DNA from: Leuctra nigra
Lineage: Eukaryota > Arthropoda > Insecta > Plecoptera > Leuctridae
Direction of reading: 5' to 3'
Assembly: GCA_934045905.1 (NCBI GenBank)
Contig: OW203765.1
Location: forward strand, 21,639,409-21,703,408
DNA length: 64,000 nt
The translations under genes were made by a program, and so were the position numbers. Positions 30,267 to 41,192 of this stretch are shown here, in pieces. How positions within the stretch are numbered: position 1 is the first letter of the stretch; each line of letters begins with the position of its first letter. The notes beneath the pieces were generated by a model. It was not told the origin of the DNA. It worked only from the letters and a program-made list of their open reading frames with translations, and made no database searches.

Positions 30267-33200
30267 CTTGAATGAGAAAATCACAGACATTAGGGATATT
30301 ATTGAATATTGATCTAATCTATTTAACCCTCTTAGTGCCAGCATTATTTCCTGTATATATGCGAAGAATGCCAGGCCATATTTTCACAAATTGTTGAGTC
30401 ACAGTAAAAAGTTGATATCTTTGCTTGTGCTTTACCAAAACTGTTGATTTTTTTTACATGCTGGTAAAAGTATAATGAGGACTTGGACAAAAATTTAGTT
30501 CATGATTATTCTTATTGTACATGTTTTATTTTTTTTATTTGCATTATAAAAAAAAATAAAAAATAAAAAAAATGTTTATTATGCCACAAATTTTGTAATG
30601 AATTTTTCCCAACAAAGTGACTACCGTATTAACTCGTGTATAAGACGCAATTATATGTCAATATTTTGATTCTGAAAACAGCCCTGCGTCTTATACACGC
30701 ATACCAAGCTTTTTTCCCAGTAAATCCAAGGTGGATGTTTGTAAATAGAGCTGTGGTAGACTGCCACATGTTGTCTATCTCTGCCTTTCCCTCTCACTCT
30801 GTCTGGACTACTCATACTGAGTCTAGACACAACACTATTAACATATTACATTTTTGCAACAAAATGTTTTCCCTTGCATTTAGATCAGGAGACAAAATAT
30901 ATGTTTACGTCTGAAAAACATTGCTCTGACAGACATAAAATAGTCTAAACACTGTTGAATGGAAAGGCAGAGGAAAGGCAGGTGCATGCCTCTTAGAGCA
31001 AGCAACAGCTGCTGGGAAGAGACTCCCCTCCCCCCTTTCTCAGAAGCAGGAAATTACTGTTTGTTTACAACAAGTTGGCAGTGCTTTTCATTCAAATAGC
31101 TCAGTTAGCTGGAAAACCAACATTTAGATGGATATCATGCATACAAACACACAATGTTTTTCATCATTTTACTGCGTCTTATACACGCATGCTAAGTGTT
31201 TTCTTAAAATAGACTTCTCAAAACAAGGGTGCGTCTTATACACGAGTGCGTCTTATACACGAGTTAATACGGTATATTTTTTAGATTTACTGTATTTTCT
31301 CAACACTCATGATTAATTTCATATTTTTGTGATTAAAACTACAGAAGCTATGAAATAATGTATAAAATATATGCCAGCAAAAGTAGACGCCATTTTGAAT
31401 TGAAAAAATGTCATTTTGCGTCAAAATAGTAAGAATCTGTACACTACCGCCACCAAACTTTTTTTCAATAAACTACCACACTATTACCAACCCAGTCGAT
31501 CAAGCAGTTCAACATTCCAAAGACATTAAGAGGCGCGAGATTTAATTTAAAATTTAGCCGATATATCGGCCCTTGGCAAGTTTCGCACAAACTCTCAGAG
31601 CCGATATATCGGCTCTTGGCACTAAGGCCCGGTTGCACCAAGTCCCGATAAGTAGGATAAAGTTCACTTTAGCCTAAAGTGAGCTTTAGCGGTCTAGATG
31701 GCTGTGTTTCATTGGCTGTTGCCATGGTTTCAGCCGATAAATCCTACCGCTAACTTTATCGGGACTTGGTGCAACCGGGCCTAAGAGGGTTAAAAGGTGG
31801 GTCTCAAAAACGTTAATTAACGAAAAACTTCATAATATCAAGAGTCCTTCAAGGATAGGTAGATCCCGGTTGAAGATTATTTGGTGGAGTGACAAAGTTG
31901 CTCTAAATAGTCTAGTACGCATCACTGATCATATTTTTAAAATTTGATCTCAAAAAGAGGATGGGAACCGATATGAGTGCCAAGGCGGATGTTTGAAGCG
32001 GCTACAGTGGGAACACGAGAGTGGGCGGCCAAGAGACAGGTGGATTAGACTGATCAAGGAGGATGTGCTGGAGAGAGGAGGAAGGTGGAGTGAGTTGGAG
32101 GCTGAGAAACACGACGGAGGCTGAGAGGACAGAATACGGTGGAAAGAATGTGTGGACCAATTAGAAGTGGAAGAAGGAGAGGAGGAAGATGAGGAGGAAA
32201 CGCCAAGCGTGGCCAGCCGGTTTCCAGGAGTCCTGCGGCCCTAGTGTTGGGTGGGAATACCCACCCCCTGACCCATTGAATTGGAACCAGGGATGGATTA
32301 TTATTATTATTTTATGATAATTTAAAAATTTGTAATCCAGGCATTTCGGGTTTACGTTTTTTTACGCAAAATATAACAGCTCACTCAATAATGTACAAAG
32401 AGCAATTTATGATCTATGTAGGTAACAAACTGCTGATGATTCGGCTTAGAGGACCGTCTTTCCTCTGGACCTTGAAACATGATATTTAGTTGTGAAAACA
32501 TACATTTTGCCAAGTACCTTTCTGTTTTGAGACGTTACAAATGTTTCAGTTCTGTAATTCTGTTGATATTCGTCGTTGTGCAAGCATTGGTTCTTGAAGC
32601 GGATGCATTCATTCATGAAATCGTTACACTCTTTACACACGCTAGTGAGATGATCACTTTCTGTAACCTGTAACAATAACAACAACAAGCAATAATTATT
32701 AATATTAATTATTAATATTAATAAGAGACGAAAAATGGTGGGAGGATGTGGATAGATGGAAGGAATTGGTTGAAAAAGGGAGGATGAAGAAAAGAAAACA
32801 GCAATAGAGGAAGAGGAAGAATAAGACGAAGAGACGGCGATAGAGAAGGGGCATCGGACCTGGCAAGTCGGCTCCAGACTTAGAAGTAGATGCCCAAGAT
32901 AGTTGGTGGTTCGTCCACCCCATGACCTAACATTGTGTTGGAATCTTGGCTTGATAAAATAAAATGTATAACTTGTAGCGACCACATTTCCTCATCATCC
33001 TCATTCATTCCAAGGACAATGTACTTTATATTGCAAACGTCATGCATTTTAGTGACTTACCTACCTATTTGCAATTGTTATTTTATTATTTAAATTAGAG
33101 ATGGGCACAATATGTCAGTGTATCGATATATCGAAATATCGATATTTCTACAAAGAGATATCGATACGTTGATATATCGCTTCATGCTGTATCGATACGA

Positions 33201-34465
33201 TATATCGATATTATCAAGACAGTTGTATCGATATATCAAAATATCGATACAATTTTCCAAAAATATGTCTTTAAAAAGTGATGTTTTCAAGAAATCTTAC
33301 TGAAAATTAAGGAAAATACAGGTTTTATTAGATTTCAAAATATCGACATGGATTGTATCGATATTGCGATATATCGTAACGTGGTGTATCGATACGAAAT
33401 CTTCGATATATATATCCATTGTATCGATATATCGATATTTTTTGCCCATCTCTAATTTAAATACACACGGTGACATCCAGAGATTCACAGCTCGTAAAGG
33501 AGGTGTGCCCATTAGGCTATTGTCACTTATGTATTGTGTTCCATTATTTTAGTGTCATTGTCCACTCTACATTGATAGTTACTAACCCTGGTAACAATTC
33601 TTTGCATTTCATAATGATGTGTGAACAATAGGCACTGAGTGTTCAAACCTCTGGGTTGCTATTCTACAACTATTTTCGATTTCTGGCGGAGTCGGGAATA
33701 GCTCAATCTGTACTTAAAGCTTATAGCAAAATCTCATTGCTAACGAAATTGCTACCGCTTTGCAGTATAAGTATCTCTACCCTGGTGCTGCTAGTGAAAC
33801 AAATCCCTACCAACGTAGTATCTTTGGTAGGAGAAGATAGATTTCAATACGTCAATGTTTCAATTGTTTCATCTCACGACGCAAAATCATATTTTCATCA
33901 GATTCAGTGAAATTTTGTGTCATTTCATAATAATTTGTAGATAGGTAGGTGTAGGTACATAGTGAAATATATAGACCCCTTGTCGCTTGCGTCTGCCTTA
34001 GTGACTCGTCTTCTATCTGATGATAAGTGTAATAATTACTGAATCCTCAGGGTAGCAGCAAAAACTCTAATTTGTGGCAAGCGTCAGAGATAAATAGTAC
34101 CTATGTGGGTAGTACCTACGTAAGCTCCGTGAACTTAAGTACCTATCGCCTAGTATAGAAAGTAGGTAGGTAGTACATAGGTACTACATACATGGGCAAG
34201 GGCATCTGTATTTTTAAACATTAACTATCCCGTAAGTGGGTGAAACTAGGGAGTCTAAGAATAATGCAAACTGATGCCCAGAGAATGCAACTTGATTTAA
34301 GGGAAATAAAATAATTACCTTTAGAGACGTATAATAATGTATTTTGTCAGCTGTTGGTTCAAACGAATCTTGAATATCATTGCTATACAATATAGGTGTT
34401 AAAAGACCACCAAAACGTAAACAAAGTCGACACTGTTGACAAAATACACCCTTCGTCCTCTCCAT
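27120..34465 (-). CDS. ZNF2: ZAD plus multi-C2H2 zinc-finger protein, three exons
   Basis: Exons 34465-34319, 32667-32518 and 30266-27120 join at phase 0 to 1147 residues. The split ZAD has CRLC in exon 1 (residues 12-15) and CKEC in exon 2 (about 60-63). The third exon carries a DPLTTVKDE motif, early fingers, two copies of a C-x2-C-G motif with three further cysteines (near 29240 and 28810), a basic RKRGRPKK-type stretch that may be a nuclear signal or AT-hook, then a run of about ten C2H2 fingers. The last three fingers use TGE/TGV linkers and end CEVCGAAFRHNVSKKNHMKY, followed by PGVVYNPP and a basic-acidic tail. It is likely a nuclear DNA-binding regulator and is the bridge between ZNF1 (ZAD) and ZNF3-5 (shared C terminus). 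Both introns are loaded with transposons. Confidence 0.88.
30622..31274. mobile_element. TA-flanked inverted-repeat element, nested
   Basis: The ends are TACCGTATTAACTCGTGTAT and its complement. The motif GCGTCTTATACACG recurs inside near both ends. Its inner sequence has no coding frame of note. Confidence 0.75.
31626..31781. mobile_element. PIF/Harbinger-like MITE with TAA duplication, nested
   Basis: GGCCCGGTTGCACCAAGTCC and its complement form the ends of a 156-bp element. TAA is found on each side (31623-31625 and 31782-31784), the usual 3-bp TWA duplication of that superfamily. Confidence 0.75.
31960..32318 (+). mobile_element. LINE 3'-end fragment
   Basis: The + strand reads GRPRDRWIRLIKEDV and a following Trp/Arg/Glu-rich stretch, typical of the C terminus of non-LTR reverse transcriptases, then a stop-broken acidic tail and a (ATT)n end near 32300. 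It is truncated and has stops, so it is not functional. It lies in intron 2 of ZNF2. Confidence 0.6.
32518..32667 (-). CDS. ZNF2 exon 2, ZAD second half
   Basis: Fifty codons between a TTGTTACAG acceptor and a GTACTT donor: VTESDHLTSVCKECNDFMNE onward. It matches the length and Cys spacing of exon 2 of ZNF1. Confidence 0.85.
32726..32962 (+). mobile_element. Second LINE 3'-end fragment
   Basis: The + strand begins DEKWWEDVDRWKELVEKG, then degenerates into purine-rich sequence and ends in a conserved tail near TTGGAATCTTGGCTTG. It lies in intron 1 of ZNF2, starting 58 bp upstream (in gene direction) of exon 2. Confidence 0.45.
33096..33454. mobile_element. hAT-like non-autonomous element, 359 bp, with 8-bp TSD
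   Basis: The ends are TAGAGATGGGCA and TGCCCATCTCTA. The duplication ATTTAAAT (33088-33095 and 33455-33462) is exact. Much of the body is reiterated TATCGATA/GATATATCGA. It is in intron 1 of ZNF2. Confidence 0.9.
34319..34465 (-). CDS. ZNF2 exon 1, ZAD first half
   Basis: ATG at 34465 gives MERTKGVFCQQCRLCLRFGG, ending at a GTAATT donor after 49 codons, phase 0. Confidence 0.85.
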
Positions 34466-34662
34466 GATGAAGAAAGAGGTTATGTTATTGTTTCACTAGT
34501 ATGAAGCATGAACCAACTAGAAAACATGAAGTATTACCATCAATGAAACAAAAAATCAATGATTTTGGAGCGAATTTTCAAAACATAAATTAGGAGGTAA
34601 CTTCGTGGATTTAGTTGAAATTTATTTTGATTTTATGAAAAGTGTAAACCAATGATTCTGGA

Positions 34663-35122
34663 TAGAGATGGGCGATCAAAGTAAAATAATCAATGCATCG
34701 ATTAAATCTAAAATCGATCTGATATATTTGAATCGATTGGAAGAAAAAATCAATTAATCAAATCTGATAACAAGCCTAAATTACCTCAGACAAAAAATAT
34801 GTGATTGGCACAGTGCGGGAACAAAACAGTGACCTTTAGCTCAGATTGTTTGATTTTTACTCAACTGTTTGCATATTAAGAGCCAAAAATCAATTTTTTG
34901 TAAAATTGAATCAAAATTTGCAGACAAAAAACATCTTTGCAGCGTTGTTGTGGATTTTATCAAATTTAAATAAAATTTCCATATAATGACGCCCTCTTGA
35001 AAATCGGTCTGATAAAATCGATTCCCCGATTAATCAAAAAGCAGAAAATCAATAAAAAAATCAATTAAATTGAAATAAAAAAATTGATTTGTCAGATAAT
35101 CAAATCGAGTCGCCCATCTCTA
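34663..35122. mobile_element. hAT-like non-autonomous element, 460 bp
   Basis: The ends are TAGAGATGGGCGA and TCGCCCATCTCTA. The flanks ATTCTGGA (34655-34662) and ATTCTGGC (35123-35130) match at 7 of 8 bases. Subterminal AATCGATT-type repeats are dense at both ends. It sits about 200 bp upstream of the ZNF2 start codon, in its likely promoter region. Confidence 0.85.
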
Positions 35123-36608
35123 ATTCTGGCTTAGCATGATAAAAGTATATAGGTAAATAATAACTTATTTTATGGAAACATCTTTGACCTCTTTTGTACT
35201 GATATAGATATAATTTTTAGTTGATTACAGATTGTATGTTTAAAGACATAATAGTACTTTGTAATCATTTAATTTTACTGCAGCTACTGGAACTGGAGCA
35301 TTTAAAAATATTTTAAGATCATTTGGGTTCCATAATTAATTTTTTCAATATTTACAATTAATTTCCGTCCCTATGATAAATTATCAAATTACAATTTACA
35401 GAATTTGAAATAAATAATCACAGATACAATCACTAATGTTTAAGTTACGCAATCTACTGTATTACCCGTGGGTTCCAAAATGCCAATTAAAAAAAATATA
35501 TACCTAGTCTGCCGATTGCAATTTTTAATGGAACCAAAATTGTTATTTAAATTTGAAGAAGCCGGAAATGATGTTTAAAAAAAATGGAACCGGAATGGGA
35601 ACCAAAACTCATTTGGGTTATCATTATCAGTGTTTGGGGTCCAGTCCCTGGGGCATAGGTAATTTAGGTAAATCTACAAATTTAAAAATACCTATGTTTT
35701 TTAATACTAGGTACTTATGGATTTAGGTACTACAAAAGGAGCCGAACCACAAAATTGTATATTTAATCCACATATTCATAAAAAATATAAAAATGTAGTC
35801 CCCAGGTACTTGAGAATAATAAAACAGTTTGCTATGATATTTAATTATTTATTTATTATGAATAGTGAAATAATTGTAAATTAAATCTAAGCTTCAATTG
35901 TGTTTGATATCAGCTTCATGCTCAAAAGAATTTCCAGATTTATCGACGCAAGTGTCCAGAGTCTACTGGATTCGGTCCATAAGATTATTAGCTCACGGTC
36001 TTGTGGTGTTGAGGACTGACATCCGCAAATATCTACTTGCAGACGCAACTTCTTTTGAGCATGAGGCTGTATGTACACGATTATCTAGAAATCTTATCAT
36101 AAATCATTGTACAATAATGCCAGATGTCTTAAACTGAACATTATAATAAAACAAAAAAGTAACGGATAAATAGAGTAGGTAGGCTCCTACACCTTTCTAA
36201 AAATTCACACTGCTTCGAAGACAATATTGCTTAGATAAAGAGCTACGATAATCATTAATTCAAAAATAATTAAATGTTGCCTTCTATAGTTGTTTATGGT
36301 CACAAACTAGCTGAGAATCAACACTTTAACTGAACATAATATTGTACAATTTATGGCTAAACATAGGTAGGTACCAGGGAAACAATATATTTTTCCGTTG
36401 TATTTGCTAGGTAGGTAATATTTGTTTATTATAAAACAATTAGGTACAAAAATACCTGCACAAATACCTAGTAACTTTCATAAGTTAAAAACAAAATTGT
36501 TAAACCAGTAGGTACATAATTGGGTTAATTGCTTAACAAATTAAATCCACCCCTTGTTCCAACAAATTTGTTCCAGTGCATTAAATTATATAATGTTAAT
36601 TTTCAATA

Positions 36609-36758
36609 AAGGTAAGTTTACAGCTCGGCAACGAAGCGCTCGACGCTTTGACGCTAGCCAATCAGGTGGCTCAGCTCGGAGACGCCGACCTTGAAACATA
36701 AACCATGTTTATGATTCAAGGTCGGCGCTTCGACGCGTCAAGCTGTAAACGTACCTTA
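36609..36758. repeat. Inverted repeat with inner palindrome
   Basis: The outer ends AAGGTAAGTTTACAGCT and AGCTGTAAACGTACCTT pair. An inner palindrome at 36686-36728 (GCCGACCTTGAA...TTCAAGGTCGGC) forms a second stem. Confidence 0.7.
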
Positions 36759-36798
36759 ACGAACAGTTCATAGAACATTTGAAAACGTTTTAGTATAT

Positions 36799-36890
36799 GG
36801 TCGGGGACAGGCTAAGTTGAACCCGCGCTAGCATGGGTCGGCCTATACCTGGCAATGCTAAACAGGGTTCAACTTAGCCTGTCCCCGACC
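36799..36890. repeat. 92-bp hairpin 11 bp after the ZNF3 stop
   Basis: GGTCGGGGACAGGCTAAGTT at 36799 is complemented up to 36890 through 26-bp perfect arms with a 40-base loop. In the ZNF3 mRNA it would be a strong stem-loop at the start of the 3' UTR. Confidence 0.85.
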
Positions 36891-36901
36891 TTAGGTAAAT
36901 T

Positions 36902-39900
36902 TTATAATTTATTCACAAAATTGCTCAGAGGCACATCATCGTCTGAGTCTTCAGCATTCTTCTTCTTCTTCGTGACATATTTCCTGTTGTTAACTGGCGG
37001 CGTATAAACAACACCCGGCACATCTTTGTGGTACTTCATGTGATTCTTCTTGGACACATTATGCCGGAATGCAAGTCCGCATACTTCACACTTGTACGGT
37101 TTGTCGCCGGTATGAAGACGCAAGTGAGCGTGTAAGTTCGAGGTAAGAGTAAACGCTCGGTCACAGAAACTGCATTTGTACGGAGTCTCGCCAGTGTGTG
37201 TTCGCATATGATTTGTAAGGTAAAACTTCTTGAAAAACATTTTAGAACACACTAGGCACTTGAAGGTCTTACTCTTTTCCCTGGTAGTACTGTGGAAACG
37301 TCGTTCATGCTCACGCAGAGATTGATATGTACACAACTCTGAATTGCACAGTTTACATTTAAACTCCTTTTTGTGGTGAACTCTATCGACATGATTCAAT
37401 AGTGAATAATTATTCCCAAACTTCTCTCCACAAGTCTTGCATTTATGTTCTTTTGCATTAATCCTGATATTGTGAAAAACCAACATGTGAGCATTCATAG
37501 ACATAATTAATGTAGAGGAGAAATCGCAACGATTACAAAATAGCGACATGCCTCTGAAGTCCATGAACTCATGATACCGCAAATGTTTCTCAAGCTTTCT
37601 TTTATCAGTAAACGATTCAGCACACAAGTTGCAGAGAAGTTGTTCAGTTTTCTGTAGAGTTTTTTGTTGCCGACTCCGAAGTTCATCCATTATTTTGCCC
37701 ACTGCACTTGGAACACTTTTGTCATTGTGTGAAGACAGAGCATGGCGAGTAATACACCTAATAAAGGAGGAGGAAAACTCACAAAATTTACAAAATACTA
37801 ACGTACCTCTGAAGTCTATATACTCATGATGAAATAAATGTCTCGCGATTGTATTCCGAGCCTTAAAAGATTGAGAGCAAATGTCGCAAATAAGTGGTTC
37901 TGTAATACGGTGAGCTGCCTCGATATGACTCTGCAGAGCATCCTTTGTCCAAAATTTAATTCCACAAGTTTTACAAACACTTTCTTTTACATTGATTCTA
38001 ACACTGTGAGACAACAACATGTGGCGACACATAGCGCGAGTTGAGGTAGAAGGAAACTCACAAATGTTACACAACATGGAAGCTCCTTTGAAGTCCATGA
38101 ATCGATGATAATATAAATGTTTACTTAACACCTCTTTATATTCAAATGATTGAGTGCACTTGTTGCAACTAAATGGGACCTTTTTGGGGACCTTGGGACA
38201 CTCCTTGAAACTGTTCTTTGTCTTTACATGACTACTTTTCATATGCAATCTTAGTTCAATCAAACCCTTGCATGATTCCAAACATAAGCGACAATTGATC
38301 AGAGTGTGCTTTGACTTCAGGTGAATCTTCAGTTGGTCATCATTTTTAAAGTTAACCTTATTGTCGCATATGTGACATGAGACTCGATTATGAAGAGTAA
38401 GTTTTTCGTGACGATATAATCTGGACTTTGTAAAGACTACATGGCACACCGAGCATTCTTTGGTGATTGTGGGTGGTTTCTTGTAGGTGAATGGCCCAAA
38501 GACTGGTGTCGGACCATTGCTTGATTGCTGTACAGTTGAAGGTACGCCATCAGTAACTGAGTGAAGTTGGGAAGCACACTGTCGTTCAGGCAATGGGGTA
38601 ACTTCCATTGAGGGTGATTGACTATTATCTGTCGAAATATCGCACAATAAACTCTTCCCCTGCCCTTTAAAGTGGGTATTTTCTTTACTAGTCACCATTG
38701 TTTTGTTGTTATTTGTCTTAACTTGCACTGTTGGTGGACTGGTAAGTCCGGTTTGGTCGGTTAGTTGTATCTCTACAGGTGCACTTTTATTACCTGAGCT
38801 GCATTCCACAAGGGTTACTACTTCGACATTACTTGCGGATTCTGGTAATGTTACAACCTTTTGTGAAGTAAGTGCATTAATAGAGATATTTGCTGACAAA
38901 ACGTTCTTTAGAGTCTTCTTCTTCAGCTGTGCTTCCATGTGAGTAGTTTTTCTTGCATCGGCCATTGTATTTGTGACGGTCTTGTTCTTCTGAATTTGAG
39001 TGTTGTTCCCTGTTCCAATGTTTTGCTTTCCTTTATGATTATTCTCATCTTCAACCAGACTCCTTTCCCCTCCAGAGTCACTCTTTTCAGTTGACTCAAC
39101 GGCAGCTTCAACAACTTTCTTCTTACAATTACTCGCTGTGACAGAATTCATCCCTTCAACTGTTGTCTCGTTATTAGGAAAATTATTCTCAGTGCAAGGA
39201 AAACTATCAAAACAAGATACACAATTTTCCACTTCCATGGCACAAGAAGTTGTAGCTCCTTGCTTCAAGCCACATATATTGTAAGTGCGAATGGCAGAAC
39301 ACACTTTCATGTGATCTGCAAGTTCTGACAATGCCGGGGCAGCAGTCGTGCGACAATACGGACATACCAAGACCGAAATATAGATACTAACTGGATTACC
39401 AGTAACGTCATATTTTCCGGATTGATGACAAATAAGAGCATGGTGAGCGCGGCTGGGCCGAAGTATGGAAGATCCTGTGTTATTGTCTTTTGTTGTTTTC
39501 TTTTGGGAACCTGCTTTGTTGTTGCCAGTATCCAATATCACGATCGATTTTCGAATCACTGTTGTTCTGGATTTACTCAAACAAGGTTGGCAAACGTCAA
39601 TTTGAATCATGCAAGAGTGTGTCGATGCTACTTTCGCACCGCAAAGATCACATTGTAAATTGTTCTGTGGGTTCTTGGAACTAAGTGGTTCAATGTCAAG
39701 GCTTCTTGCAACTTGTTGCTGGTTGCTGAGTTCAGTTTTGTCGCAGTGAAGCTCCTTGCTAGATGTGGAGACGGGCATTTCCGAAAGATTTGAAGTGCTT
39801 TTAATGTGTGTGTCCTTATAGCTTGGACAACCAGGTGGAATTAAGTTTGTTGTAAATCCAACATCAATGATTTTGTTGTTTTCTAAGGGACTGATTCTCG

Positions 39901-41152
39901 ATGTGCCAGTATGCGAAGACAAATTCCGATCAGAAACGGTTTCAATTGCACAATTTTGATTTATCTTTAAACTATTACCTACATTAGAACTTGCATGGTT
40001 TTCCTCACAAAATGTTTTAATTTTGTGCATTTTACTTCTATGAAGAGATAATTCATGCCCTGAAGAGAAATGTTTATCACAAATCAAACATTGGTAAATT
40101 TGCTGGTCAGCAATATGCGTTTCAACTTTATTAGCTAATGGTATGACTAAATCATTGCCATTCTGGGAGGTGAAGCCTGGCTCATTTTTTATTAGATTTA
40201 ATGGATCAACAGCATTGATAACTTCAGCTTCAAATAGATTGGTACTCCCAGTGCACATTTCCTCAATACAATATTGTGTCCCACTAATTGTGCAATTTTG
40301 ATGGAAAATTTCATTGTTATCATTTAATCTTTCACCTAGATTTGAACCAAACATGTTGTTTTCATCACAATTCCCATCAATATTATGCATTAGTCCATGA
40401 ATATATAGTAAATGCCTTGAAGAGAAATTTAATTTACAAATCATACACTGGAGACTTTGCTGGTCATCTATACATGTAGTCTCAGTGTTATTAACCGATG
40501 ATATGGTTAAATCAATATTCTTGGAGGTGAAATTCTTTTCATTTTTTATTAGATTTAATGGATCAACAGCATTGATAACCTCAGCTTCAAGCAGATTGGA
40601 ACTCCCAGCACACATTTCCTCAATAGAATATTTTGTCTCATCAGATGAATTGAAAGAACTAATTTTCCCATTTGGTTTGGCATTTTCTTTTATAATACTT
40701 GTAGGACATATTTTAAGCTGTGATGGGCATGTTGGTTTTACATTTATGTTTGTTGACAATTTAATTTCTCCTCTGGGATGAATTTGTGATAAATTGCAAA
40801 TCTCCAAGTTACTTCCTGTAGCTATGGTTACATTATCCAAATCTACTTCTTCTTTTTTCAAAGGATCAAAAACAGCAAGTTCTGCAGCTCCACTATACAA
40901 ATCAGTATCAAATTCACAAACACCATGAATTGAATGTTTTGCTCTTTCATTTGAATTGCGATTGTGAACTTTCTCTTGACCGTCACTTCCTCCATATGCA
41001 ACAATTTGAGGACACATTGTTTGTACCAGACAGCTTGGCGAAACACTATAATCTATTATTGGCTCAAATGTTTCTTTAATGCTAATAGTATCTGTATTAG
41101 TATGTTTCAACTCCAAATCAAATTCTTCTGACATATATATAGTTGATATCAT
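36902..41152 (-). CDS. ZNF3: large C2H2 zinc-finger protein without ZAD
   Basis: Uninterrupted 1416-codon frame from ATG 41152 (alternative ATG 41134). The N-terminal part is acidic and has two near-duplicate blocks, each with EEMC and VDPLNLIKNE (about residues 190 and 310), each followed by a single C2H2 finger. Two cysteine motifs follow (about 498 and 625); the second has Tyr in place of the first Cys. The C-terminal half has three copies of a finger module joined by H-x-Y/FMDFRG-like linkers, one lacking its third finger, then a TGE/TGD-linked triple finger, PGVVYTPP, a basic stretch and an acidic SDDDVPLS tail. A putative 5' UTR splice acceptor (GCTTTCAG) ends at 41444, with no open frame from it to the start. 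Probably a nuclear DNA-binding regulator. Confidence 0.87.
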   Translation of the reverse strand: MISTIYMSEEFDLELKHTNTDTISIKETFEPIIDYSVSPSCLVQTMCPQIVAYGGSDGQEKVHNRNSNERAKHSIHGVCEFDTDLYSGAAELAVFDPLKKEEVDLDNVTIATGSNLEICNLSQIHPRGEIKLSTNINVKPTCPSQLKICPTSIIKENAKPNGKISSFNSSDETKYSIEEMCAGSSNLLEAEVINAVDPLNLIKNEKNFTSKNIDLTISSVNNTETTCIDDQQSLQCMICKLNFSSRHLLYIHGLMHNIDGNCDENNMFGSNLGERLNDNNEIFHQNCTISGTQYCIEEMCTGSTNLFEAEVINAVDPLNLIKNEPGFTSQNGNDLVIPLANKVETHIADQQIYQCLICDKHFSSGHELSLHRSKMHKIKTFCEENHASSNVGNSLKINQNCAIETVSDRNLSSHTGTSRISPLENNKIIDVGFTTNLIPPGCPSYKDTHIKSTSNLSEMPVSTSSKELHCDKTELSNQQQVARSLDIEPLSSKNPQNNLQCDLCGAKVASTHSCMIQIDVCQPCLSKSRTTVIRKSIVILDTGNNKAGSQKKTTKDNNTGSSILRPSRAHHALICHQSGKYDVTGNPVSIYISVLVCPYCRTTAAPALSELADHMKVCSAIRTYNICGLKQGATTSCAMEVENCVSCFDSFPCTENNFPNNETTVEGMNSVTASNCKKKVVEAAVESTEKSDSGGERSLVEDENNHKGKQNIGTGNNTQIQKNKTVTNTMADARKTTHMEAQLKKKTLKNVLSANISINALTSQKVVTLPESASNVEVVTLVECSSGNKSAPVEIQLTDQTGLTSPPTVQVKTNNNKTMVTSKENTHFKGQGKSLLCDISTDNSQSPSMEVTPLPERQCASQLHSVTDGVPSTVQQSSNGPTPVFGPFTYKKPPTITKECSVCHVVFTKSRLYRHEKLTLHNRVSCHICDNKVNFKNDDQLKIHLKSKHTLINCRLCLESCKGLIELRLHMKSSHVKTKNSFKECPKVPKKVPFSCNKCTQSFEYKEVLSKHLYYHRFMDFKGASMLCNICEFPSTSTRAMCRHMLLSHSVRINVKESVCKTCGIKFWTKDALQSHIEAAHRITEPLICDICSQSFKARNTIARHLFHHEYIDFRGTLVFCKFCEFSSSFIRCITRHALSSHNDKSVPSAVGKIMDELRSRQQKTLQKTEQLLCNLCAESFTDKRKLEKHLRYHEFMDFRGMSLFCNRCDFSSTLIMSMNAHMLVFHNIRINAKEHKCKTCGEKFGNNYSLLNHVDRVHHKKEFKCKLCNSELCTYQSLREHERRFHSTTREKSKTFKCLVCSKMFFKKFYLTNHMRTHTGETPYKCSFCDRAFTLTSNLHAHLRLHTGDKPYKCEVCGLAFRHNVSKKNHMKYHKDVPGVVYTPPVNNRKYVTKKKKNAEDSDDDVPLSNFVNKL

Positions 41153-41192
41153 CAACTAACATTTCTTTAGTTATATCTTTATTCACATACAT
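41118..41192 (-). other. Upstream ORF overlapping the ZNF3 start
   Basis: ATG at 41192 opens a 24-codon frame ending in TGA at 41118, out of frame with and overlapping the ZNF3 start. This ATG aligns with the main start codon of ZNF4 (both read ATGTATG then A-rich sequence after a GAGGAA leader), so it is a positional homologue that has become a uORF. Confidence 0.55.

Larger units (their letters stand above)
30323..31793. mobile_element. TTAA-flanked element carrying two nested insertions
   Basis: Left end: TTAA (30323-30326) then CCCTCTTAGTGCCA. Right end: the complement, split into TGGCACTAA and GAGGG before TTAA (31790-31793). Inside are a TA-flanked element (30622-31274) and, cutting the right terminal repeat, a TAA-flanked MITE (31626-31781). 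GCCGATATATCGGC palindromes lie near the right end. It occupies intron 2 of ZNF2. Confidence 0.75.
34466..36901. other. Intergenic between ZNF2 and ZNF3
   Basis: It holds the 5' flank of ZNF2, an hAT-like element (34663-35122), a small inverted repeat near 35911-36066, and two inverted repeats close to the ZNF3 stop (36609-36758 and 36799-36890). No gene is supported. Confidence 0.7.
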
